The notes beneath the pieces are model-generated. The model searched no databases, was not told the DNA's origin, and was given only the letters and a program-made list of their open reading frames with translations. From Paraburkholderia tuberum STM678 (GTDB taxonomy: Bacteria > Pseudomonadota > Gammaproteobacteria > Burkholderiales > Burkholderiaceae), in NCBI RefSeq assembly GCF_902833905.1, contig NZ_CADFGP010000005.1, forward strand, positions 124,001 to 188,000: a DNA stretch of 64,000 bases, written 5' to 3'. The first letter of the stretch is position 1, and each line of letters starts with the position of its first letter. The translations under genes were made by a program, and so were the position numbers. Of the stretch, positions 26,125-34,603 are shown one piece after another.

Positions 26125-26472
26125 AGGTTTCACCCGCTCTGGTTTAGTTAGCTCTACTGCCCGACGTGGATAGTCAGCTGTCGGCTCACCGCTCTTCGTT
26201 GCTGTTCACCGATTGCTTAATTGTCAGAGATCAGGGCGATTTCTTAAAGCTTCGGCTAGGCGGGTTTTGGGCCATCCAGTACGGAAAATTGGCCAGGCCG
26301 TGCTGTGTCGACCGGCTGTGCGCCGCGCGCGCGGCATGGGCGGAAAAGCGTGCATCGTGACGAACCATCGTGGTTCGTCACGGGCCGACCCGCATGGGCT
26401 CGGGCAAAAGCGTGAGACGAGGCTTAGCGCGCTGCAACGGCGGCAACGCGCGCGTATGGCGACAACCGCCGT
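26125..26472. other. Intergenic stretch between efflux pump and glycosylase gene
   Basis: No gene is visible over ~350 bp; the two short forward ORFs lack motifs and ribosome sites. The stretch holds a 25-base palindrome (26357-26381). The promoter of the leftward efflux operon should lie here. Confidence 0.5.
26357..26381. promoter_or_regulatory. Perfect 25-base palindrome
   Basis: Arms GTGACGAACCA (26357-26367) and TGGTTCGTCAC (26371-26381) are perfect inverted complements around a TCG loop. It could be the terminator stem of the leftward Mug gene, but no T-run follows directly on that strand. It could instead be an operator for the efflux operon that starts at 26124. The symmetry itself is certain; the role is not. 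Confidence 0.55.
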
Positions 26473-27054
26473 CTAGTCGGGAAGCGCCGGCTCCGCCGCA
26501 AACCGGAGCTCACGATAGGCGCTCACGAGTGCATCGAGGCTGAACGTTCGGTTCAGGCCGCTTGGGTTTGGCAGGACCCATGCGCGCGCACCGGCGAAAT
26601 CGCGGGCTTGCAAGCCCCATTCGATATCACGCTGGCCGGACATTTCGGCGAGCGCCACCTTGCCAAGAAACGCGATGAAGCGCGGCGCGTAGTGTCGAAT
26701 CTTCAGTTCGAACTGCGCCGCGGCGGCTTGAATCTCCACCTTCGACAGTTGGTCCGCACGAGCCGTGGGACGTAAGACCGCCGTGGTCAGACCATATCCA
26801 CAATTCAACAACTGCCGGTCGTTCTCGGGGCGAAACACCTCGTCCGTGAAATCGGCGAGATGGAGAACTCTCCAGAACCGGTTGCCCCTGCCTTCAAAAT
26901 GGTGCCCTGTCGACGCCGCGCGTAATCCCGGGTTGATGCCGCAGAAGAGGATCGACAAGCCGGGCTGAATAATGTCGGGAAGCAATTGCGCCGAATCGTC
27001 GTTCGTCAACGACGACACGTCCGCCAGATCCGCGGTGAATTCACTGTTGCGCAC
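26473..27054 (-). CDS. mug: G/U mismatch-specific DNA glycosylase (Mug/TDG type)
   Basis: A protein of 193 residues from a GTG at 27054. The Mug active-site loop 'FCGINPGLRAASTGHHFEGRGNRFW' (two parts) carries the catalytic Asn of GINPG, and the second loop 'LPNPSGLNR' inserts into DNA. It removes uracil or thymine-derived lesions from mismatches with G as a first step of base-excision repair. E. coli Mug has 168 residues, so the length fits. The start overlaps the end of the GlxA-type regulator by 14 bases, so the two are probably cotranscribed. Confidence 0.85.
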   Translation of the reverse strand: MRNSEFTADLADVSSLTNDDSAQLLPDIIQPGLSILFCGINPGLRAASTGHHFEGRGNRFWRVLHLADFTDEVFRPENDRQLLNCGYGLTTAVLRPTARADQLSKVEIQAAAAQFELKIRHYAPRFIAFLGKVALAEMSGQRDIEWGLQARDFAGARAWVLPNPSGLNRTFSLDALVSAYRELRFAAEPALPD

Positions 27055-28012
27055 TCGCCTCCCCTCGGAATCGCATCCGATATTGCTTCGGCGTGACGTT
27101 GAGCCGCCGCGAGAATGTCGTGCGCATGTGCGTGGCGTTGTGAAAGCCACAATTGAACGCGACCGTCTTCAGCGGAGCATCGGTATCCTCGAGCAGTTTT
27201 CTCGCCGTATCGACGCGCACCTGCTCGACGAATACCGAGGGCGTCATCTTCGCGTGCTTCGCGAATACCCGCGACAACGTGCGGCGGCTCACCGAGGCCG
27301 CGCTCGCAAGCTCCTCGATCGACAGCGTCTCGGTAATATGCTCGCTCACATATCGATAGACCTTGTGGAGGATCGGATCTTCGTCCTTGCCCGCGCCGAT
27401 ATAGGGGCTGTACTGCGACTGCCCGCCTTCGCGCTGGATATACACGACCAGACGCTTCGCGACCCGCACCGCGAGTTCGTGCCCCCAGTCCTCGGCGACG
27501 AGCGCCAGACACAGATCGATGCCTGCGGTCACGCCGGCTGACGTGAAAAGCCGTCCGTCGCGAACGAAGATCCTATCCGGCTGCACGTTAGCTTGCGGAA
27601 ATTCATTGGACAGCCGATTCGCGTCCGACCAGTGCGTCGTGACCTCCTTGCCATCGAGCAGCCCCGCGTGCGCGAGCACGAATGCACCATTGCATACGGA
27701 GCCGAAGCGGCTCGCGCTGCGCGCCTGATTCTGCAACCACGTCAGGAATTCATTCGACGGCTGCGCATCGGGCAACTGAGGTCCGCCCGCGACAAGCAGC
27801 AGGTCCCATTGAATGTCACGGTCGGCATAGCCAAACGAAACAGCCAGTTGCATGCCATTCGAACAGGTCACGGTGCCCGCTTCGCGTCCGACCAGCGTGA
27901 CCTCGTAGCGCTGATGCTCGGGAAGAAACGTGTTCGCCTCGGCGAACACATCGAGTGGGCCTGCTACATCCAGCGCCTGCACACCATCGAATACAACAAT
28001 GGCGACTTTCAT
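27041..28012 (-). CDS. GlxA-family transcriptional regulator (DJ-1/PfpI + AraC HTH)
   Basis: A protein of 323 residues. Residues 1-~180 form a DJ-1/PfpI domain with the nucleophile-elbow region 'GSVCNGAFVLAHAGLLDG' and 'VTTHWSDANRL'. Residues ~215-315 form the AraC double helix-turn-helix ('[24 protein letters not shown]', 'ETDAPLKTVAFNCGFHNATHMRTTF'-like region). Such regulators control amine, arginine or small-molecule use. A single-domain DJ-1/PfpI protein with similar motifs is coded at 31335, in the operon that starts on the other side of the shared 28013-28430 region. Confidence 0.9.
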   Translation of the reverse strand: MKVAIVVFDGVQALDVAGPLDVFAEANTFLPEHQRYEVTLVGREAGTVTCSNGMQLAVSFGYADRDIQWDLLLVAGGPQLPDAQPSNEFLTWLQNQARSASRFGSVCNGAFVLAHAGLLDGKEVTTHWSDANRLSNEFPQANVQPDRIFVRDGRLFTSAGVTAGIDLCLALVAEDWGHELAVRVAKRLVVYIQREGGQSQYSPYIGAGKDEDPILHKVYRYVSEHITETLSIEELASAASVSRRTLSRVFAKHAKMTPSVFVEQVRVDTARKLLEDTDAPLKTVAFNCGFHNATHMRTTFSRRLNVTPKQYRMRFRGEASAQQ

Positions 28013-28430
28013 GCCGTGACCTTCATGGTGGAAACTATGTTTGCGATGCCGTGGCGCAGCTTACCGCATCATCGGCCGCTGATGCCGTCAGCGCCCGGAA
28101 AAACTATTGTGTCTGGGCGTAACAAATCTCTCGCCGCAACGATGCCCGACACGAGGTAAGCCAGCACTGCGCGCGTGGCCCAAAACTTGGACTAGTTGGC
28201 AGACGAACGCACCATCCGCGCATTTCCGCCACAGCATCGATTAACTAGACTGTCTACACGACTGCGACTGGGGATATCACCGGGCGTGCCGGGAGGTCTC
28301 CCGCCAAGGACGGCGCTTGTGACGCGCGTCGATGCCTGGCTGTTCGGTGGGTGGCTACAAGCAACGATAGTCGTCACTCCATATGTTGCGGCCGGCTCAC
28401 GGCCGCACAGCGAGCAAGGGCAGATTCATC
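28013..28430. promoter_or_regulatory. Divergent intergenic region with a short palindrome
   Basis: No gene is visible over ~420 bp between the GlxA-type regulator and the orphan E1 gene, so promoters for both should lie here. The most symmetric element is TAGAC-T-GTCTA at 28246-28256, which resembles the short palindromes bound by some TetR-type repressors; no TetR gene is nearby. A second A/T-rich element is not obvious. The ribosome site of the E1 gene (AAGGG, 28416-28420) closes the region. Confidence 0.35.
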
Positions 28431-31328
28431 ATGTTGAAGGAACGTCAGAGCTCTTTCCTGTTCGGGGGCAACGCCCCCTACGTCGAAGAGCAATATGAAC
28501 TTTACCTGGCTGACCCGAATGCGGTCACAGCCGAGTGGCGGACGTGGTTCGACGCATTGCGCGACACCCCCGCCATCGATGGCAGCGATCGTGACGACCA
28601 GCCGCACGCACCGGTGATCTCCAGCTTCGTCGATCTGGCTAAACGAACGCCGCGTGCCGTCGTCGCGGCCAGCAACGAAGCCGGTAGCGAGCCCGATAAG
28701 CAGGCCAATAAGCAACCCAATAAGCAGGCCAACAAGGAGGCCGCCGACGCGCTGGGCCTCGCGAGAAAGCAGGTGGCGGTGCAAACGCTGATTGCCGCGT
28801 TCCGGATGATCGGCACGCGCGTGGCCGATCTCGACCCGCTGGCGTGGACGCCGCCACGCTCCTACGCCGAATTGACGCCGGCCTACTACGGCCTGACGGC
28901 CGCCGACATGTCGACCACGTTCAGCACCGCCGACACGTTTCTCTTCGAGGACGACGCGACGCTGAAGGATATCGTTGCCGCGCTCGAGCAAACGTACACC
29001 GGCACACTCGGCGCCGAGTTCATGCACCTCGCCGACGCGCAGCAGCGGCGCTGGTGGCAGCTACGGCTCGAATCCTCGCGCGCCACGCCGTCGCTGCAGG
29101 CCGCTGAGAAACTGCGGCTGCTGGAGCGTTTGAGCGCAGCCGAAGGGCTCGAAAAACACCTGCACGCGCGCTATGTCGGACAAACGCGCTTCTCGCTCGA
29201 AGGCGGCGAGTCGTTGATCGTGCTGCTCGACGAACTGGTCCGGTATGGCGCGTCGAAGAAGCTGCGCGCGCTCGTGATGGGCATGGCGCACCGCGGCCGC
29301 CTGAATGTGCTCGTGAATGTCGTCGGCAAGCCGCTGCGCGCGCTGTTCGACGAATTCGACGGCAAGGACGCCGAAAAACTGACGGCCGGCGATGTCAAGT
29401 ATCACAAGGGCTTTGCCAGTTCGGTCGAGACCGACGCCGGACCGGTCGAGGTGACGCTCGCGTTCAACCCGTCGCATCTGGAAGTCGTCAACCCGGTAGT
29501 GCAAGGCATGGCGCGCGCGAAGGCGGATCTCGCCGGCAGCGCCGACGGCGACGACGTGCTGCCGGTCGAAATCCACGGCGACGCGGCGATGAGTGGGCAG
29601 GGCGTGGTCATGGAAACGCTGAGCCTTTCCTACACGCGCGGACACGGCACGGGCGGCACCGTCCACGTCGTCGTCAACAACCAGATCGGTTTTACGACTT
29701 CCGATCCGCGCGACACGCGTTCGTCGTTCTATACGACGGACGTCGCGAAGATGATCGAGGCGCCGATCCTGCACGTCAATGGCGACGACCCCGAAGCGGT
29801 CGCGATGGCGGCGCGGCTCGCCCTCGACTATCGCAGCACGTTCAAACGCAGCGTAGTCATCGATCTCGTTTGCTTTCGCAAGTACGGGCATCAGGAACAG
29901 GACACACCCGCCATCACTCAACCGCTGATGTATCGCTCGATCGCGAGTCATCCAGGCGTGAGGACACGTTACGCGAACCGGCTGATCCAGCAAGGCGTGC
30001 TGACGGCCGACGAGGCGCAACGCTACGTCAGCACGCGTCGTGAACTTCTCGAGCGCGCGCATGAAACCGTGGGTTCCTATGCTTCGCCGCTGCACGAGGA
30101 AGCCGGCAGGCGCTCGCGCTCAGCCGCGCAAACAGGCCCGGCTCGCCACCTCGTCCCGTCGGCCGACGATCTGCGCGGCCTCGCGCAGCGGATCTCGACC
30201 GTCCCCGCGGACCTGACGCTGCATCCGCTCGTCAGGAAGATGATGAACGGGCGTCAGGAGATGGCATCCGGAAAACGCCAGCTCGACTGGGGCATGGGCG
30301 AACATCTGGCATTCGCATCGTTGCTCGTGGCCGGGATCAGTATCCGACTGAGCGGGCAGGACAGCGCACGCGGGACGTTCAATCACCGGCACGCAGTTCT
30401 GCACGATCAGACACGGATAAATCGTCCCGATGGGGTCTATGTTCCACTCGATCATATCGGCGCAACCCAAGGCCGGTTCACCGTGACGAACTCGATTCTC
30501 TCCGAGGCCGCCGTGCTGGCATTCGAGTATGGCTATTCGACGGTGAATCGCAATGCGCTGGTGATCTGGGAAGCGCAATTCGGTGATTTCGCCAATGGCG
30601 CGCAGGTCGTGATCGACCAGTTCATCGCGGCGGGCGCGGCCAAGTGGGCACAACACAGCGGCCTGACGCTGTTCCTGCCTCACGGGCAGGAAGGCCAGGG
30701 CCCCGAGCACGCGTCGGCGAGGCTCGAGCGCTACCTGCAATTGAGTGCCCAAAACAATATGCGGGTTGCGGAACCGACCACGCCCGCGCAACAGTTCCAT
30801 TTGCTGCTGATGCAGGCCCGCGCCTCTGAACGGCGCCCGCTCGTCGTGATGACGCCCAAGTCGCTGCTGCGCCACCCGGAAGCGACCAGCACGTTCGACG
30901 AGTTGAGTCACGGCGAATTCCGCGAGGTTCTGCCGGACACCCAGATCGACGCGTCGCGCGCGACTGATGTGGAGCGTGTGATCGTGACGAGCGGCAAGGT
31001 CTACTTCGAATTGCTCGCGCATCGCCGCAGCGCCGGTATGACCGACACCCCGATCATCCGCGTCGAGCAGCTCTATCCGTTTCCGGCGCAACAACTGGCC
31101 GCCGAGCTCGCTCGCTATCCGAACCTGAAGAGCGTGGTCTGGTGCCAGGAGCAAGCGCGCAATCAGGGCGCATGGAGTTTCGTCGAGCCGCTGCTACGCG
31201 AGATTCTGCCTGCCGGCACGACGCTGCTGTACGCGGGACCTGATGCTTGCGCATCGACCGCGCCGGGATCGCATGCGGCGCATGTGGCGACACAATCCGC
31301 GCTCGTGTCGCGAGCGTTCACCGGCTGA
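28431..31328 (+). CDS. sucA: 2-oxoglutarate dehydrogenase E1 component (orphan copy)
   Basis: A protein of 965 residues with the full E1o layout. It has the N-terminal 'SSFLFGGNAPYVEEQYELYLADP' region, 'KFSLEGGESLI'-like 'TRFSLEGGESLIVLLDELV', 'VMGMAHRGRLNVLVNV', 'HLGDVKYHKGF'-like 'AGDVKYHKGFASS', 'LAFNPSHLEVVNPVV', the ThDP-binding 'HGDAAMSGQGVVMETL' region and 'GHNEQDTPAITQPLMY'-like 'GHQEQDTPAITQPLMY'. No E2 or E3 gene follows, unlike normal odhAB operons; instead DJ-1/PfpI, ArsR-like and LysR genes are coupled to it. It may be a second copy serving special conditions or another 2-oxo acid. Confidence 0.88.
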   Translation: MLKERQSSFLFGGNAPYVEEQYELYLADPNAVTAEWRTWFDALRDTPAIDGSDRDDQPHAPVISSFVDLAKRTPRAVVAASNEAGSEPDKQANKQPNKQANKEAADALGLARKQVAVQTLIAAFRMIGTRVADLDPLAWTPPRSYAELTPAYYGLTAADMSTTFSTADTFLFEDDATLKDIVAALEQTYTGTLGAEFMHLADAQQRRWWQLRLESSRATPSLQAAEKLRLLERLSAAEGLEKHLHARYVGQTRFSLEGGESLIVLLDELVRYGASKKLRALVMGMAHRGRLNVLVNVVGKPLRALFDEFDGKDAEKLTAGDVKYHKGFASSVETDAGPVEVTLAFNPSHLEVVNPVVQGMARAKADLAGSADGDDVLPVEIHGDAAMSGQGVVMETLSLSYTRGHGTGGTVHVVVNNQIGFTTSDPRDTRSSFYTTDVAKMIEAPILHVNGDDPEAVAMAARLALDYRSTFKRSVVIDLVCFRKYGHQEQDTPAITQPLMYRSIASHPGVRTRYANRLIQQGVLTADEAQRYVSTRRELLERAHETVGSYASPLHEEAGRRSRSAAQTGPARHLVPSADDLRGLAQRISTVPADLTLHPLVRKMMNGRQEMASGKRQLDWGMGEHLAFASLLVAGISIRLSGQDSARGTFNHRHAVLHDQTRINRPDGVYVPLDHIGATQGRFTVTNSILSEAAVLAFEYGYSTVNRNALVIWEAQFGDFANGAQVVIDQFIAAGAAKWAQHSGLTLFLPHGQEGQGPEHASARLERYLQLSAQNNMRVAEPTTPAQQFHLLLMQARASERRPLVVMTPKSLLRHPEATSTFDELSHGEFREVLPDTQIDASRATDVERVIVTSGKVYFELLAHRRSAGMTDTPIIRVEQLYPFPAQQLAAELARYPNLKSVVWCQEQARNQGAWSFVEPLLREILPAGTTLLYAGPDACASTAPGSHAAHVATQSALVSRAFTG
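28695..28742 (+). repeat. Four 12-base tandem units inside the E1 gene
   Basis: Four imperfect 12-base units (type AATAAGCAGGCC) encode 'DKQANKQPNKQANKEA' in the linker between the N-terminal segment and the main body of the E1 protein. The unit length keeps the reading frame, so copy number changes would only lengthen or shorten a flexible, charged linker. Confidence 0.85.
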
Positions 31329-31334
31329 GTGCGC

Positions 31335-31940
31335 ATGCGTGTCGCGATGATGCTCTATGCGGGATTTCAGCTGCTCGAGGTCAGTGGTCCGATGGATGTG
31401 TTTCATCAGGCCAACCGCCTGTATGGCGGCGTCCTCTATGAGGCGCATCTGATCGGGCCGTCGCCGGGGCCGGTGTTTTCGTCGAACGGGACGGCCGTGG
31501 GTACGACCGAGTGCCTGTTCGATACGCGCCCGCCCTTCGATATTGTCGTGGTGCCTGGCTCCCCGGTGGTCGGTTCTGCCCGTGAGCATCGCAAACTCGT
31601 GGACTGGTTGAGCGATGCGGGACCAAGGACCCACAGGCTCGCCTGCATTTCGAACGGCGCGTTTCTGCTTGCAAGAGCCGGTCTCGCCGATCGCCGCTGG
31701 CTGACCACGCATTGGCGCGACGCTGACCGCCTCGCGGCCGAATATCCGCTGGTCCATGTGATGTCGAATCCTGGCTGCCTGAAGGATGGCAACCTGTACT
31801 CGTCGGGCGGCGCGAGTGCGGGCATCCATCTCGCCCTGTCGCTGGTGCGGGAAGACCTCGGCGAACATGCCGCGGGAACGATCGCCACGGCGTTGCTGAC
31901 GCCGCCGGCAGGAAGCGCCAAGCGCGCACGGAACAATTGA
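31335..31940 (+). CDS. DJ-1/PfpI-family protein
   Basis: A protein of 201 residues, a single DJ-1/PfpI domain. The elbow 'ACISNGAFLLARAGLADRRW' carries the reactive Cys, and 'TTHWRDADRLAAEYP' follows as in GlxA regulators, but no DNA-binding domain is attached. It could be an isocyanide-hydratase-like enzyme or a sensor half. The ATG at 31335 lies six bases after the E1 stop, and the gene end overlaps the next ATG by one base (TGATG). Confidence 0.85.
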   Translation: MRVAMMLYAGFQLLEVSGPMDVFHQANRLYGGVLYEAHLIGPSPGPVFSSNGTAVGTTECLFDTRPPFDIVVVPGSPVVGSAREHRKLVDWLSDAGPRTHRLACISNGAFLLARAGLADRRWLTTHWRDADRLAAEYPLVHVMSNPGCLKDGNLYSSGGASAGIHLALSLVREDLGEHAAGTIATALLTPPAGSAKRARNN

Positions 31941-32239
31941 TGATCGACACGAACCTGATTCACAAAGCGCTCGCGAATCCGCTGCGGCGTGACATCCTCG
32001 CGTGGTTGAGAGCCCCCGCCGAGACCTTTCCGAACGCCTATGTCAACCATGGCCGCGGCGTACCCGTGCACGCCATCCAGGCGCGCAGCGGTCTGGCCCA
32101 GTCGACGGTATCAATGCATATCGCCGTGCTCGTCGAAGCGGGACTTCTGGTTCCGAAGCGAGTCGGCCAATGGATTTTCCTGTCGCGCAATGAAGAAGCG
32201 ATACGGACATTTACGGAACAGGTTCGCGTGCATTTGTAA
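31940..32239 (+). CDS. ArsR-like winged-helix regulator
   Basis: A protein of 99 residues. 'HKALANPLRRDILAWLR' and 'QARSGLAQSTVSMHIAVLVEAGLLVPKRVGQW' (two parts) are the ArsR-family helix-turn-helix and wing. No metal-binding Cys motif (CxC) is visible, so it is probably not a metal sensor. It overlaps both neighbours by single bases (TGATG at 31938-31942 and TAATG at 32237-32241), a sign of strict translational coupling in this operon. Confidence 0.85.
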   Translation: MIDTNLIHKALANPLRRDILAWLRAPAETFPNAYVNHGRGVPVHAIQARSGLAQSTVSMHIAVLVEAGLLVPKRVGQWIFLSRNEEAIRTFTEQVRVHL

Positions 32240-33168
32240 TGGACAAGCTCAACATGATGCGGATATTCGTCCGCATCACCGAAGAAGGAAGCTTCACGGC
32301 AGCGGCCTCGCGCCTGAACATTCCGACAGCCAACGCGTCGCGGGCGGTCGCGCAACTCGAGACGCATTTGCGCACACGTCTGCTGCACCGAAGTACCCGG
32401 CGCCTCGCGCTGACCGAGGCGGGCGAGCGATATCTGGACCGCTGCCAACAGATACTCACCTCTGTCGACGAGGCCGAAGCCGAGGCAGCCAATGCGCAAG
32501 TCAGACCCTCGGGGCGGCTGCGCGTGCATGCGTCGCCAGGCTTTGGCACGACCTATCTGGTGCCGGCAGCGGTCCGGTATCAGGAGCGCTATCCTGCCGT
32601 GTCGGTCGAGCTGACGTTATCGTCAGGCACGCCGGATCTTCTCGACGATGGCTACGACCTGATGCTTCGATTGAGTGCGACGCAGCTGCCCGACTCGGGG
32701 CTCGTTTCGCATCGGCTCGGAGAGGTCCACAGCGTGCTCTGTGCAGCGCCCGCTTATCTGCACGCGCGCGGTACGCCGCACACGGTACAGGACATTCGGG
32801 GTCACACTTGCCTACAGTTCGTTATGTCGATTTTCCCGCGCGATCGCTGGCATCTGGACGGACCCAACGGCCGTGAAACGGTCGAGCTTCCGAAGGCGGC
32901 GGTCGAAATCAACCTTCCTGACGCGCTCGGTGTCGCGCTGCGCGAAGGGGTGGGTATCGGAGCGCTGCCGATGTCGAGCGCGCTGCCCTCGCTCGACAGC
33001 GGCGCACTGGTGCGCGTGCTGCCGCAGTATCGGCTGCAGAAACTGACGGCCTTCACGGTCCATGCGTCGCGCCAGTATCTGGACGCCAAAATCAGGACTT
33101 TCGTGGATTTCCTGCGCGAGGCCGTACCGACGGCATTGGCCGAGGACGAGGCGGCGCTCGGCCGTTGA
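32239..33168 (+). CDS. LysR-family transcriptional regulator
   Basis: A protein of 309 residues. The N-terminal HTH is 'FVRITEEGSFTAAASRLNIPTANASRAVAQLE', read in two parts, and the effector domain follows ('GRLRVHASPGFGTTYLVPAAVRYQERYPAVSVEL', in parts). It is the last gene of the E1 - DJ-1/PfpI - ArsR - LysR unit, starting within the stop of the ArsR-like gene. It may autoregulate the operon; no target site was identified. Confidence 0.9.
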   Translation: MDKLNMMRIFVRITEEGSFTAAASRLNIPTANASRAVAQLETHLRTRLLHRSTRRLALTEAGERYLDRCQQILTSVDEAEAEAANAQVRPSGRLRVHASPGFGTTYLVPAAVRYQERYPAVSVELTLSSGTPDLLDDGYDLMLRLSATQLPDSGLVSHRLGEVHSVLCAAPAYLHARGTPHTVQDIRGHTCLQFVMSIFPRDRWHLDGPNGRETVELPKAAVEINLPDALGVALREGVGIGALPMSSALPSLDSGALVRVLPQYRLQKLTAFTVHASRQYLDAKIRTFVDFLREAVPTALAEDEAALGR

Positions 33169-33228
33169 GCCCCGCCTCGGTGACCTGCCGCTTCACGCTG
33201 TGTCGCGACAGGCTGCGCTCGACGCGCT

Positions 33229-34569
33229 TCAACCCGCATTTGCCTTGTGTTCGTGCGACGCCACGCGTTGCGATTGCGATTGCGATTGCGATTGCGATTG
33301 CGATTGCGATGGCGATTGCGGTTGCGCGGCCATCGCGCGGGAGATCATTTCGTTTTGCTTGATGATCTTGTCGATCTCGGCGTCGGCCTGCGCATCGTAG
33401 TGCGCGAAAACATCGGTGCGATAACGCGTGTTCTGCGCCGCGCCCAACTGCGAACCGGATTCGTCGCGCGTGTCGGCGTCGACCGCCATCGACAGGCCGA
33501 TACGCAGCGGATGCGCGGCCAGCTCGGCCGGGTCGAGCGCGATGCGAACCGGCAGCCGCTGCACGATCTTGATCCAGTTGCCGGTGGCGTTCTGCGCCGG
33601 CAGTGTCGCGAACGCGCTGCCGGTGCCGGCCGAAAAGCCCTCGATACGCCCGTGATATCGCGCGCCGCTACCGTAGACGTCCGATGTCAGCGTGACCCGC
33701 TGGCCGATCCGCATGTGCTTGAGCTGCACTTCCTTGAAGTTCGCGTCGACCCATACGCCGTCGAGCGGCACGATCGCCATCAGCGGCGTGCCGGGCGCGA
33801 CGCGCTGGCCGACCTGAACCCGGCGCTGCGCGACGTAGCCGGTCACCGGAGCCGGCAACGTATCGCGCGCATAGGCGAGCCACGCGGTCCGCACTTTCGC
33901 GGCGGCGGCCTGCACGTCCGGATGCTGCTCGACCGTGGTGCGATCGGTCAGCGCATGGTTGGCTTCACCCTGCTGGCGCGCGGCTTCGAGCGCGGCCTGT
34001 GCGACGCTGACCGCGTCGCGGGCGTGTGCGATGTCCTCGGCGGACACGGCGCCCGTGTCCGCGACGGCCGCGCGGCGGTGCAGGTCGTCGCGGGCGCGGC
34101 CCAGATCGGCTTCGCGCTGAGCGACGTTCGCCGCGTAGAAGTCGTTGTTGACATACAGGCCGCTCACGCGTCGCACGGTCTGGCCGAGTTGCGCTTCGGC
34201 ATCGGCAAGCGCCAGTTTTGCATCGGCCGGATCGAGCGTGACGACAGGGTCGCCCTGCTTCACGATCTGCGTGTCGTCGGTGTTGACGGCGATCACGGTG
34301 CCGGTGACCTGCGGCGTCAGTTGCACGAGATTGCCGCTGACGTACGCGTCGTCGGTCACTTCGTGATATCGGCCCTCGGTCAGATAGTACCCGCCGTAGG
34401 CCGCGCCCGCGAGCACGACCGCAGCGCCGAGCAGCGCGATCAGGCGTTTGCGGCGTGCCGGCGGCGTGGCCTTGTTGTCGTCCTGGGGCGTGGCAGGCGC
34501 TTGCCCGCCGGTCTTCTGTTCGTCTTGCCGATCCGCCAGTCCGCGGTCGGTCGTGATCGAATCGCTCAT
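33229..34569 (-). CDS. HlyD/EmrA-type membrane fusion protein, efflux set 2
   Basis: A protein of 446 residues. After a Gln/Asp-rich cytoplasmic tail and one membrane anchor (~residues 45-65) comes 'TEGRYHEVTDDAYVSGNLVQLTPQVTGTV' (two parts), the EmrA-type lipoyl half, then a coiled coil and the barrel domain ('LPAPVTGYVAQRRVQVGQRVAPG'). The C-terminal ~60 residues are an unusual extension ending in Ser-Gln repeats coded by a hexanucleotide array. The start at 34569 is set by AGGAGAA. It is the last gene of the second efflux set, 34 bp after the outer-membrane gene. Confidence 0.9.
   Translation of the reverse strand: MSDSITTDRGLADRQDEQKTGGQAPATPQDDNKATPPARRKRLIALLGAAVVLAGAAYGGYYLTEGRYHEVTDDAYVSGNLVQLTPQVTGTVIAVNTDDTQIVKQGDPVVTLDPADAKLALADAEAQLGQTVRRVSGLYVNNDFYAANVAQREADLGRARDDLHRRAAVADTGAVSAEDIAHARDAVSVAQAALEAARQQGEANHALTDRTTVEQHPDVQAAAAKVRTAWLAYARDTLPAPVTGYVAQRRVQVGQRVAPGTPLMAIVPLDGVWVDANFKEVQLKHMRIGQRVTLTSDVYGSGARYHGRIEGFSAGTGSAFATLPAQNATGNWIKIVQRLPVRIALDPAELAAHPLRIGLSMAVDADTRDESGSQLGAAQNTRYRTDVFAHYDAQADAEIDKIIKQNEMISRAMAAQPQSPSQSQSQSQSQSQSQRVASHEHKANAG
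33271..33324 (-). repeat. Hexanucleotide repeat array (CGATTG)n
   Basis: Six perfect CGATTG units (33271-33306) are followed by three degenerate ones. On the coding strand they encode alternating Gln and Ser at the very C-terminus of the HlyD-type protein. Because the unit is six bases, slippage would change tail length by whole Ser-Gln pairs and not break the frame. Confidence 0.95.
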
Positions 34570-34603
34570 TGCAGTTCTCCTGATAGGTTTTCCGACCTGC
34601 CGT

